From: Strigamia acuminata
Lineage: Eukaryota > Arthropoda > Chilopoda > Geophilomorpha > Linotaeniidae
NCBI GenBank assembly: GCA_949358305.1
Contig: OX442317.1
Span: forward strand, 16,000,491-16,064,490
Direction of reading: 5' to 3'
DNA: 64,000 bases
The translations under genes were made by a program, and so were the position numbers. Below, piece after piece: positions 18,562-28,500 of the stretch. The notes under the pieces were generated by a model. That model was given only the letters and a program-made list of their open reading frames with translations. It searched no databases and was not told where the DNA came from. The stretch's first letter is position 1. Each line of letters begins with the position of its first letter.

Positions 18562-19356
18562 AGGTTATGGGCCGATGTAACGTTGGAAAAACGTTTGGAG
18601 TGATTTTGGAAGTTTTTCCATCATTTGGAGGTCAGCAGTGAAGTTTTTCCTCCAAATCCAAGATGGCGGCGCCCATGGAGGAAAATGTCAGCTTGTGTTT
18701 GTGCCGAGAATCAACGGTTTTGGAGGCCACAACTAGACATCCAACCACACAGGAGCATTAATCGGGTTCGAACAGTATTAAACTATTTATTTACGAGTTT
18801 GTTTTTCCGTTTTTCGGACGATTTTTCCCGTATTGCGAGGCGCAATACGTTTCGTCGACGTGACACTATTTTCGGGCGAGAAGACGTGGCGACAACGGTG
18901 ATAAATTCCCAGCAACCACACGGGAAGTGTGAACGGGAATTTAACCAAACGAAAACGGGCAAAAAGGATTCCAAAACAAAGGAAGTTATTGGACAAATTG
19001 GGGTTATTTCCGGACGAAAATCGGCGTTTTCCACGTTTCTACAAGAGTTAGACGAGGACAGCATTTCTCGACAACCACACGTGAAGTGTGAACGAGAATT
19101 CGAGACAGCGCACAACAACTGGAAATTTAATGAACAATTTGCCATATTTATCGACAATTATTCCATTTATTCGATATTTTCTTTGATTATTGTATTGTTA
19201 GTTTAGTTATGTGCTAGGATCAATACTAACTTAGACATAAGAGCGAACTAACATCGCAACACTGCACCTTGTTGCGATTAACTAGTACAGAAAGTGTTTT
19301 TGGGGAAATAAGTGTGTGGATTCAGTGTTTTTCAAGTGGCGGACACTTAATTCGGA
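18562..19356 (+). other. Copia leader with primer site and an internal repeat
   Basis: The primer-binding site is at 18562-18573. A 29-bp segment at 18913-18941 recurs at 19072-19100 with two mismatches. The frame open across 18625-19206 has no ATG start and is not called a gene. Confidence 0.6.
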
Positions 19357-20199
19357 ATGGATACGGACAAACCAGAAAGAAAGGTTACACTGCTGAATAG
19401 GACCAACTATGACAGCTGGAAACAGCAGATCAAGGTGCTTTTGATGCACCATGGCTGTTGGGCGTTTGCGGAAGGGACGGAGGAGGCTTTGGCACCTGGA
19501 GCATCTTGGCGCGACCGCTCGGACTTCAAGCTACGACAAGGAAGAGCTTTCAGCTTGATTTATTATTCGATAGAGGAGCAGTATCACGAATTGCTCAGCG
19601 GGGTCGACGACGCCAAGAAGGCTTGGAACACATTGAAAGCAAACTTCGAACCAGTCTCAAGAGCGCGGATAATTCGTTTGTTGGACGAATTTTTCAGTCT
19701 GAAATACGACCCAGCGACGGAAACAATCGGAGTCTTCGCAGCAAAGATTCGAAACGCGGCGAAGAAGCTCGCCGACGTTAAACACAAATTGGAGGACTTA
19801 TACCAAGCTTTCCAGTTAATTCGGTATCTGCCAGCAGAATATCAATCGATTGTCCAGGCAATTTACCGGTGGGAGGACGCGAATTTTACTTTGGAAAAGG
19901 TGGAAGTCGAATTGGTCGCAGAAGAGGGACGTTTGGCCCAACAACGAAGGGATTCGGGTCAGGGACCAATAGTGGACGCTTTTAGCATGGGCACGAGCGC
20001 CACGAACACCAAAACCAGCGATAATTCACAGCAACAAGGGAATACTGGCCAAAATAGTCGAGGAGGATATCAAGGCGGACAAAAGGGCGGAAGATCGAAT
20101 TACCGCGGCGGCAAAAACACGAGGAATTTTAGAGGAAATGCAACCGGATCACCAGGACGGGGGCCGTGTTTTCGCTGCAACAAACAAGGACATTGGGCG
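19357..20199 (+). pseudogene. gag: Copia Gag, C-terminally truncated
   Basis: An ATG at 19357 opens a copia-type Gag: NRTNYDSWKQQIKVLL at the N-terminus, then the UBN2-like helices, a Gln/Gly-rich linker with GG repeats, and the start of a CCHC knuckle (CFRCNKQGHWA). The frame then runs into LTR sequence of element B, so the knuckle's last cysteine and everything after it are lost. The 23 residues past about 20199 in this frame are encoded by the LTR and are not native. Confidence 0.85.
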
Positions 20200-21111
20200 A
20201 CTACTTTGGCATCGAATACCATGAGAATCAGCTTGCCAAACACTTGGTGCTACTCGTGGTTACTGTAAAACAGACTGCTTTGGCACCATCCGGTGAAGGA
20301 ACTAATTCTCAACAGCAACGATGCTACTTGCGGTAACGGAATACGTTCATACCGAGAAAGACCACATGGTCCTGTCCGGAGGATACTGAATTGCACAACG
20401 GCGGGTTCTCCTTCGGCGTCGCAACCGTAAACTGTAACACTTATGCAACATAATGATCCCAGCACTTCGACTTCAATTGCCGGCGGTGGCATGATTCTGT
20501 AGAATCATGCAACGGTTCTTTGCGAATAAATCAACAAAGAACCAAAAGGTTTTTTACGTGAACAATGAATCATATTTCTTAAGTAACAATACCAAACAGA
20601 AAATAATCAAACAGAGCTGCTGAATGGCCGGTTGTTTGGGTTTATATAACCTGACTGGATTAGGGATTAATCCAATCAACCAACTGGAACATGGGTTCCA
20701 CGAATCCCTCCAATCTCGTATCACCGGAAGTGGATACTGAGGAGCAATATGCTAATTCACACCACAACCGGAACTGGATACCCAGGACCGGAAATGGATC
20801 CACCAATCACATCGATCGGTTGATCGATGGATTATCAAATCTCCATTTCTGCTGAACTAGAGATTCCCATCACTTAGTGTGAACAATAATTATTAATATA
20901 TATTTATATTAATCCTAATAAAGTGTCGTTTCATACAAATAAATATATTCTTATATTTATTTACCAGTTTCTTAACTCGCAATTCAATTTTACCGCTGAA
21001 TTATAATCGCGCCATCTAGTGACGACTCGGAGCATTGACAAATGCGGGTTTCGCCGAAAACACTTAGAATTCGGCCGTGTTATTAATAAATAGCACTTAT
21101 AAACCGTCATA
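20197..21111 (-). repeat. Partial 5' LTR of element B
   Basis: This matches positions 7583-8497 of the 3' LTR with no difference seen in the stretches compared. It keeps the outer (U3) end, CCGTCATA, next to the AAGT duplication, but lacks the inner half including the end of R and U5. The fusion with copia gag shares CGA(CTA), a short microhomology. Confidence 0.88.
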
Positions 21112-21115
21112 AAGT
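21112..21115. repeat. Target-site duplication AAGT, right copy, of element B
   Basis: Perfect match to 6734-6737. Leaving out one copy plus element B puts the two parts of A's ORF3 in one frame. Confidence 0.85.
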
Positions 21116-23477
21116 GAGAAGGACCGCTCACGATGAAGTGTTCGAGTATCTACAACCTGACGGCTACTCAACAGAAGAAATCAAGATTTGGCTACAACAG
21201 ATCCAGGGTAATCGACCCGACCGCCCAGATTGGCGACCAAGACACGGTTTCATCCGCTCGCAACGAGCGATGCACCAACTATATTACCTCGGTTTCTTCG
21301 GACGCAAAAGACAGAAGGCCGAAAAGCGCCTCTCTAACGAGCATGACGAAGACGGTTGCTCAGCAAAAAAGCCGTGCCTGGACAAACCAAGCACTTCCGG
21401 CAGTTCAACCCAAAAGAAACCCACGACAAAGCCATGCCTGGACAAACCAAGCACTTCTAGCCGCTCACAGAATAAGAAACCTGCAACAGAGAAACGCATG
21501 GCCAAACCAAGCGTCTTCACTCGCCTCGAGAGGACCAAGAGTTCGCAAACTTCGCGACACCGATCCAGGGACACTCCGTCGACCAGTCGAGGAAAGGAAA
21601 ATACGCGTGAACGTCCAAATCACCGAGAGGACCGAAGCAGGGATGATAGAAGTCAAAAAGAGTGGGAAGAATATCGAAGAGACTACTTCCGACAGAGAGA
21701 ACGAAATAAAGAGTCTTGGAACAAACATCGAGAAGACTACTTGCGCGAACGCGAAGAAAAAACTCGACGTGAAAAAGAAGACCTTCGCCGACGAGACGAG
21801 AGAAGGGCGAGAGTCACCGAATCCCGCGCACGAGCATGGAGAACTCATCGTGAAGAAGAACTGCGACAACGAGTGGAAAATCGTTACGGAAACGTCGAGA
21901 CAGTTCGGGACAGGCCCGAACCAATGAAAATCGACGACGAAGTGATCCTCGACGAAGTCCCCGACCAAAAAAAGATTTACACTCAGGCGGATCTCGTCGC
22001 AAAAATCCTGGAATATCAGAATGCGCAGCCCAAACCTGTGTACCGCCCAACGCTCTCCACCATTTCGAGCTTGGAAACGACGCCAAGCGCATTCATCAAG
22101 CCCGAATTATCCACGGCAGGGAGCGGGACATCGGCCACCAGCCTCCCGAGCGCCTTTCGAAGGAAAGTAGTCATCGGCGCACCCGTAGTAAGTTCGGTTG
22201 AGCAACTCCAACAAAGAGAAGCCCGCTTTGGACCAGCCAAAGACGAGCCCCTCCCAGAAGTTTCGACAGCCAGTACGTCGCGAACTCCGATCATTTGGGA
22301 CCAGCCCGAACCGGAGAAATCACGACGACTGATCAGGACGGCAGTTCGACGAACACCCTCGACCGAACCCACTCGGTCGCTGTCGGACCCCATCATATCA
22401 CGAGCCCTGGCGCCAATCAACCCATCGGAGGAAACGCTACAACAATTCCTGGAAACAACAACCGTGGAACAGGCGAGATCCCTTCTCGTCGAGATGGATT
22501 CATACCAGCAGAACGTGATGCAAAATGTGATCACGAATCTCCAAAGAATCTCAATCGAGTATACACAAAATAAGAGTCGGGACCACCCAAACTGGAATAC
22601 TCGGATCGTCGTGGCTATCACGGATCTAATGTCCATTCTCTTAGCCGCCGCTACCTTTCGGAACGGTCGTGTAGCCGTAGCATCCTGGATCGTTGTGGCC
22701 CACGAAGGATTTCAAGTCCCGCCGGCCCTCGTAGAGAACTGGACTCGCCTAGTACCCTCCGCAGCGGTCATTCGAGCACAGATGGTGGCCCAAGATCCAA
22801 ACCCCGAGGCTTCATACCAAAACGTGCGGGCTGTCGTTCGAAATCCACCTTCATCACTCCCAGCCGCTGGTGCAGTCATAGAAGATTTGGACTCGACCGA
22901 CTCGATTCCACCTCCTCCTCCTCCGCCTGTCGAGAAGAAGAAGGCTCCCGAGCCACTGGCCAAACCAGTCCAGCTCGTGAAAAGGAAGACCAAATCGACG
23001 ATACTTCGCCCACAGCCGCAGGATAAGGCTCCAGAGCCAACACCACCCCGGATCGCGCCGAGACTGACGTTATACTATCCGGGCTTATCCTTAACCGAAG
23101 ACACTAAACAAAAGTTGTTGCAGACTCCGGATCGCGGCTTCTCCCTTTACGTGTGGATGAAAAAGGCTATTGAAGCTGGGCCAGGAAACAACATGTTCAT
23201 CCAACACCAAAGGCTTCTTCGAGCCCATCGAGCGCCGACCAGCGTCGCCGAAGCGCAGAGAATCCATCACACGAACCAGGGGATGGCCCCCTTTCTACCC
23301 CAAATTTGGGCGCATGAGAGAACAGGGAACCCTTTGGAACCCCCCGGCCATCTACGCTTCTACTTGAATGAAAGCGAGGACCCAACGGACTACTCCTCCA
23401 GATTGACTGCGTCTCCTAACCTGGACAAACCAAGTTCGGAAGATAAAATAAGCTACGCCGACAATCTGAAGAAATAG
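21116..23477 (+). CDS. ORF3 of element A, exon 2, part after the element B insertion
   Basis: About 786 residues continue the frame broken at 6737. In order there is a Trp/Tyr-containing segment (DEVFEYLQPDGYS), a tandem repeat of KPCLDKPSTS (about 21367-21465), a very charged Arg/Glu-rich region likely to be a single long helix (about 21600-21900), a Ser/Pro/Thr linker, a globular-looking helical part (about 22430-22800), seven consecutive prolines near 22915 and a conserved-looking C-terminus (MAPFLPQIWAHERTGNP). No enzyme motif, signal peptide or membrane helix is present. The upstream GTG is not a start. It is much longer than B or C ORF3 and lacks their CxxC cluster. Function unknown. 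Confidence 0.72.
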
Positions 23478-23685
23478 AACATTTTTTGAAGTAGCTCTTG
23501 TAAAAAGAAAATTGTTTCTAGTCATAAGTTAATCATGTCTATATAAATAAACCTCCTGTTCAAAGTGTATAATAGTTTTATCTAATCACTTCATTCTCAC
23601 TATAATAAAAGCATTTATTTTTGAGATGATGTTTTTTCCAGTTTTTATTTAAAGGTTCCCGATAGTTTATTCTCGGGGAGGGACG
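23478..23685 (+). other. 3' untranslated region and polypurine tract of element A
   Basis: AT-rich, no ORF. The purine-rich tract CGGGGAGGGACG ends at 23685, directly before the LTR terminus TGTGG. Confidence 0.7.
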
Positions 23686-24300
23686 TGTGGTGATTCGGTA
23701 TCACCAGAAGAGATAATTAGTGGTAATTATCCTATTATTAATTCTTGACACTAGAGTGCGTCAGAAACGATGACTAGACTGACTAGTCTCCGGTTTCTGC
23801 GAACCTGCATAATCGCGATGATTTGCATATGACGTCACTTCCGGTTAGTATATATTGCCGAACCTGACCGGAAACGTCACTACAGTTACCACATTTCAGC
23901 AAGAGCACCATTTACCTCACCTTTCAGGCCGTTTCACGGATTGATCGAGGACCGGTGCCCGCTGACCATTCAACTGTACAACAGCCACATTTATTTAGCG
24001 TAGCCAATCTACGCTAGAATAAATATCCAAGCGATATTCGTTTAATTCGCACGAGAAAGCGAATTCTCGCGTGTTCATTATAACACGTGGAAAATAACCC
24101 TAGACAACAACACAGACCACGCGTAGGACTAAACAATCGGATCCGCCATTGTTTAGCGGCGACTCGTATTCGCAGAAGAATCCGAGGACCACCATTGGAA
24201 TCATCTTATCTTATACTGTATTAGTAAGCGTGTTTAATAAAGCAGTATTTGCAACATATATCATATTCCCGAGTACTATTATTTATTATATTTAACCACA
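23686..24300 (+). repeat. 3' LTR of element A (615 bp)
   Basis: It begins TGTGG and ends CCACA (perfect 5-bp inverted ends). A TATATATT box lies near 23860. Its right end falls inside the minus-strand ORF3 of element C. The adjacent AAGT (24301-24304) is the predicted target duplication; its partner should lie before A's 5' LTR, outside the window. Confidence 0.82.
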
Positions 24301-25162
24301 AAGTCGAATCACGACAGCCTGCCCTGGCCCAAACGGTGAGATGTTGATTGCGTTCCTCAATGCATCGAACGCGTTCCTGCTCGGCCTCCTCTGGCGACAT
24401 CCCCCACTTTGTCACTGTCTGAGGGTCCTCCTTCCTTTGTAACTCCCTAGAGTGGAGGGGACGAGTGATTGTGGGCATGGCATCCTCATTTGAATGTCGG
24501 ATGACATTGATGGTACTGGTACCATCTGGCAGGCTGCATAAAAGAGCTGGGAGGGGCGGAGCACAAGCACCCTCAGTTGGAACGATCGAGTTCATTGGCG
24601 GGTACTGCCAATTCCTTGACTGAATGCCCGCCGCCATGGCTTCTGAAACGGTATTACGCCAAAAGGTTTCATGCCTTCGGACAAATCTGGTGGTAGAGTA
24701 CGGATCGCCACGAATGACCTGGAACTCGGTCGGCCAAACAAACTGCGACAAATTTCGCTTGTCCTTATGCGTCTTTCGGAGTGCCATTGCTTGAAGTCGA
24801 CGCATCCATATTTTGAACGGTCCGCGGCGAAGGGCGCCCTTTCTCTTGCATGCTGGACATTCCTTCGACGCGTTGTCCACATGTCCCCAACCCGAACAGT
24901 ACGGACATATTTCAAAGTTGGGAAATTCCCCCTCCTTCGGATGATCGGGATGATAGGGAGGAATCAATATGGGGCCTTTGGCGTACAAGTCCGGCACCGG
25001 GTATGGTGATCTGTAGGTACCCCGACGCGTTGAAGAGCGCCGGCCCGAATCCGAACACTGCTCCGCACTTCTTCCTCCTAATCCTTCATCCTCATCGAAC
25101 TCTTCATCAGATGTAAAATCCAACGACTCATTCCCATCGTCTTCGCTGTCGTGGTTCGCCAT
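24301..25162 (-). CDS. ORF3 of element C, C-terminus cut off by element A
   Basis: An ATG at 25160-25162 opens 287 codons of C before A's LTR is entered (the frame stops at 24221 inside the LTR). The first 55 residues are acidic (DFTSDEEFDEDEG). A PYHPDHPKEGEF segment and a cysteine motif, CPYCSGWG...CPACKRKG (about residues 85-110), follow. The motif resembles a DnaJ-like zinc motif and the CPFCSAVGW motif of B's ORF3. The remainder is basic, with Trp-rich stretches. Function unknown; the shared motif suggests a common ORF3 family in these elements. Confidence 0.65.
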
Positions 25163-25531
25163 GACAATATCTCAAAGGCCACTAAAACGCTCAGCAAACT
25201 TAAGTCCGAAACACTCAGTGCGTCAAGTCCGCTACCTCTACGCGTTGGAAATCTTCGTCTAAACACGCGAGGCATACGCGTTCAACAAGTGGAATACAAT
25301 GGCGGCCAAGCACATGTGTGTGATGACTCATTAGTCAGCTGACCAATGGCATCCAACGCCACCAATCGTTAAAATAACCAATTAAAACTCTCGAGTAGCG
25401 GACTTGAGCCCCGAAGTGCACGAAGAAAACAAAGCAGTGCGCAGGGACCGCGAGAAAATCACAAAAAATGAATAAAAACTAACAAAAATTAACAAATATA
25501 ATAAAAAGAGACAAAATATAAAATGACACAA
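25163..25531 (-). promoter_or_regulatory. Non-coding gap between pol and ORF3 of element C; promoter-like
   Basis: This stretch has no convincing ORF. It contains several CCAAT boxes (about 25343-25383) and the palindrome TGACTCATTAGTCA (25324-25337), which resembles overlapping AP-1/Maf sites. An internal promoter for ORF3 is a reasonable inference. Confidence 0.35.
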
Positions 25532-28500
25532 TCAAGAGACGATTTCTTCCGCATTTTTCGATGTTTTGGCGCGTAAACTTCGTTCTTTCTCGAAGTTAAC
25601 ACAAATTGAACGAACTTCCGTTTCAAATTCAGTAACGCGCGCGGAAATGTCATCCTGGTCTTCCGGCGATAAGTCCTCAAATCCTAATCCAGATTCCTCA
25701 TCTTCTGGGTCACTGGAAACGTCGGAAACCTCCACTTCCGGTTCTGGTTCTCCTGCTTGGTACCAGTGGCGGAGATCGGAGACGTGAATAAGTTGGGAAA
25801 TATGTCCATTCTCGTCCATTAACAGCACGGTGTTGGGCCCAAGGAGACGGTGAAGTAGATACACACCTTCAGTTCGGTGTTGAAAACCCGAACTTACTTG
25901 TTTATCAGCCGACGACAAAGTCCGATTCCTGACGGTGACCCAATCTCCTGGTTTGAACGCATGTGGCCGTCGTTTCCGGTCGTACCACTTCTTGTGGCGT
26001 AGATTGGCGGCCTCCAGGTTCTTCCTAGCTTCTCCTCGAATGCGTAGCAAGTATCGATGGAGGAATCGAGCCTCGTCCGGTGGTAGTGGTTCCCCGTCGT
26101 CGGTGTCCGAATCCACGTCTCCCGGAAATCGTGCTTCCTGGCCCGTCACCATCATGTAGGGGGAGAATTTAAGTGATGTTTGGTATGCAGAGTTGATGGC
26201 AAGAATAAACAAACCAATATGCTGGTCCCAACGCGTATGCTCGTCTATATACGCGAGGATGCATGTTTTAAGTGATTGGTTCAGTCTTTCCGCCAGATTT
26301 CCCTGCGGATGGTACACTGAAAGATACTTGTTGACCATTCCCATTTCCGCACACTGCGCCTGGAATTTGGCGGAGCGGAAGGTGGGAGCGTTGTCGCTAA
26401 TAATGGTCTTTGGGTAGGCCCATCTATTAGTAAACTTCTTAAGTTGTTTGACTGTGGTCGACACGTCCGCTTTCTCGGTCAGGCGAACATCCACCCAACG
26501 ACTGGCAGCGTCAACCATCACGAACGCGTAGCAGTGTCCACCAGTCGATTTCAACTTCTTCCCGAAGTAGTCAATGTAGATGGTTCGGAACAACCTCCTT
26601 GGCTTTGCAGTCTCCATCTCGCCGTACGGAAGTCTCCGCTCCACTTTTGCCCTTTGACAAGGCTCGCACACCTTGATCCATTCCGTCACATCTTTTTTCA
26701 TCCCTGGCCAGAACACGCGTGTTTTTAAACGCATCATTGTCTTTTCAATGCCTAAATGGCCAGAGGTTGGTGGGAAATGTAGACAGTGGAAATACTTGTA
26801 ACAAAGTGGCTGCGGGAGATAAATTCGACGCGTAGGAGCCCGCTGGCCAATTTTGGTTGGTGGAAACTTGCATAGCAAGCCTCGATACAATGCCATGTCA
26901 ATTGCTTGTCTTTTAACTCTTTCAGCTTCCTCTTCATCCGGCGGAAGATACTTCGAGCTGAGATACAATATAATTCCTTTCGACCATTCATCGGCCATTT
27001 GGGCTTCTTTAACGGTTTTCTGCGTTGGAAGTATCTCAACTGTCGGGTGATCCGCCGGGAGTGAGTAAAAACTGCCGCTGGAGGAATGATCAGACAGTTC
27101 AGCCTCTATTGAGGGCGTAGGAGAAGGCAATCTCCGCCGAGTACGCATTCCAGGCGGTGAATCCGGTGGTAACGCGGGAGGCTGGAATTCCTCGGGATCT
27201 GTGTCACCCGGCAGCTCCCCACTCACGAGAGACATTTCACTGTCTTCAGAGTCAGAGTTGCGATCCAAAATGACAGGAGCTTTCCTAGGCCTTCCGACCC
27301 GGCGCTTTTCCACAATCTTTTTGGGGCGACCCCGTTTCCTTTTCACAGGAATGTCCGTAGATAAGGGAACCATCGTAGACTCTTCATCCGAGGTTGGTGT
27401 TAGGCGCACTGGAGGCAAAGATGCCGGACCTCCACCAATTGGATACTTCCTGGGGCGTCCCCTGCCCCTCTTTAAAGGTTCAGAGTCCGCAGGGCAGACA
27501 TCCAATGGCTCCCCAGTTGCTGCCGCCGCCAGTTTCGCCAAGAGTATGCGCTTTTGACGACGCAAAGTGACGGCCCTGACGATTTTAGCGTTAGACGGCT
27601 TAAACTGAACCACGTCCTTCAACTCCTCCATTTCTGGCACTGGCCAATCCCTGAAGTCGTCAAAGTACGCGCAATAACATGAATCGTCTAATGCAGGGCA
27701 ATCCTCGTCGTCCAACTCGATAGGCGGGTCGACGGGTGCTCGACTTAACGCGTCCGCCACTCGATTCTTCGTTCCAGAGCAATGAAGGATTGTGAAACGA
27801 AATTCGGACAGCGAAAGAATCCAACGCGCCAACCGACCCTTGGGTTCTCGCTGGGAGAAAAGCCACAGCAAAGACTTATGATCGCTTTCGAGGTAGAAGT
27901 CCATGAGCTCTAGGTACGCTCGGAAGCGTTTCACGGCCCACACTGCAGCCAAGCACTCAATCTCAGTAACATGGTAATTCTTCTCCGCCTTATTTAGAGC
28001 TCTCGACGCGAAGGCAATGGGGACGCGTTCACCGTCATCATTGATTTGCATCAAGACGGCTCCCAGCCCCGAATAGCTCGCGTCTGTTTGCAAGATATAA
28101 GGCTTCTTCCAGTCGGGGAAGTTCCTGTGAAGAGTGGACAACGCTATCTGATTCTTTAAGTACTCGAAGGCCGCCTGGTGTTCCGGTTCCCACACCCAAG
28201 GCGCATTCTTTCGCATCAAACGACGAAATACCTCGCAAGTTTTAGAATAGCCGGGAAAAAACGACGAATAATACCCAATCATCCCCTTGAAGCGTTGCAG
28301 CTCCTTTAAGTTGGTTGGGGCTGGGAACTTCTGGATAGCGTCGGTCTTTTTCGGGTTAGGACGAATAATTCCCTCCTCGACAATGTGCCCCAGAACCTCT
28401 AGGCTCCTCTTACACAGTTGCGTCTTGCCAGAGTGCATAGTAAAGCCCGCTTGATCGAGCAGCGAAAGCACCTTTTGCAGGTGATCCAGGTGCTCTTCGA

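Larger units (their letters stand above)
18224..20199 (+). mobile_element. Copia-type retrotransposon, truncated (LTR, leader, partial gag)
   Basis: A Ty1/copia element in plus orientation inserted in the leader of element B. Only the 5' LTR, leader and most of gag remain. The pol and 3' LTR were lost in a deletion that joins gag to the interior of B's 5' LTR at about 20197-20203. Confidence 0.85.
6738..21111 (-). mobile_element. Gypsy element B, minus strand, inserted in ORF3 of A
   Basis: This is a full LTR element read right to left: 5' LTR remnant (21111 to about 20197), a deletion junction with a copia fragment, gag (18138-15757), intact pol (15757-11465), ORF3 (10639-8963) and 3' LTR (8497-6738). 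Flanking AAGT repeats mark the insertion. Apart from the copia insertion and deletion it is nearly identical to B' at 31731-45656. Its pol and ORF3 are open throughout, so this copy supplies the coding capacity that B' lacks. Confidence 0.9.
1..24300 (+). mobile_element. Gypsy element A, 5' end outside window, interrupted by element B
   Basis: This is a Ty3/Gypsy-type LTR retrotransposon in plus orientation. In order it has gag (27-1694), pol in the -1 frame (to 5718, one frame break), a spliced ORF3 (5935-6081, 6349-6737, 21116-23477), a purine-rich tract and a 3' LTR (23686-24300). Its 5' LTR and primer site lie to the left of the window, since only 26 bases precede the gag ATG. Element B sits inside ORF3 with a perfect AAGT target duplication. 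The LTR end at 24300 cuts into the minus-strand ORF3 of element C, so A itself inserted into C. Assignment of ORF3 to A rests on its orientation and position between pol and the LTR. Confidence 0.85.

Noticed and set aside
18625-19206. 193-residue frame in the copia leader
   Set aside because: No ATG at its opening, and a duplicated 29-bp segment explains its repeated peptide. The real gag ATG is at 19357.
21133-21927. 264-aa ORF overlapping A ORF3
   Set aside because: Shadow of the repetitive, charged part of ORF3; the ORF3 frame is longer and continues across the B insertion.
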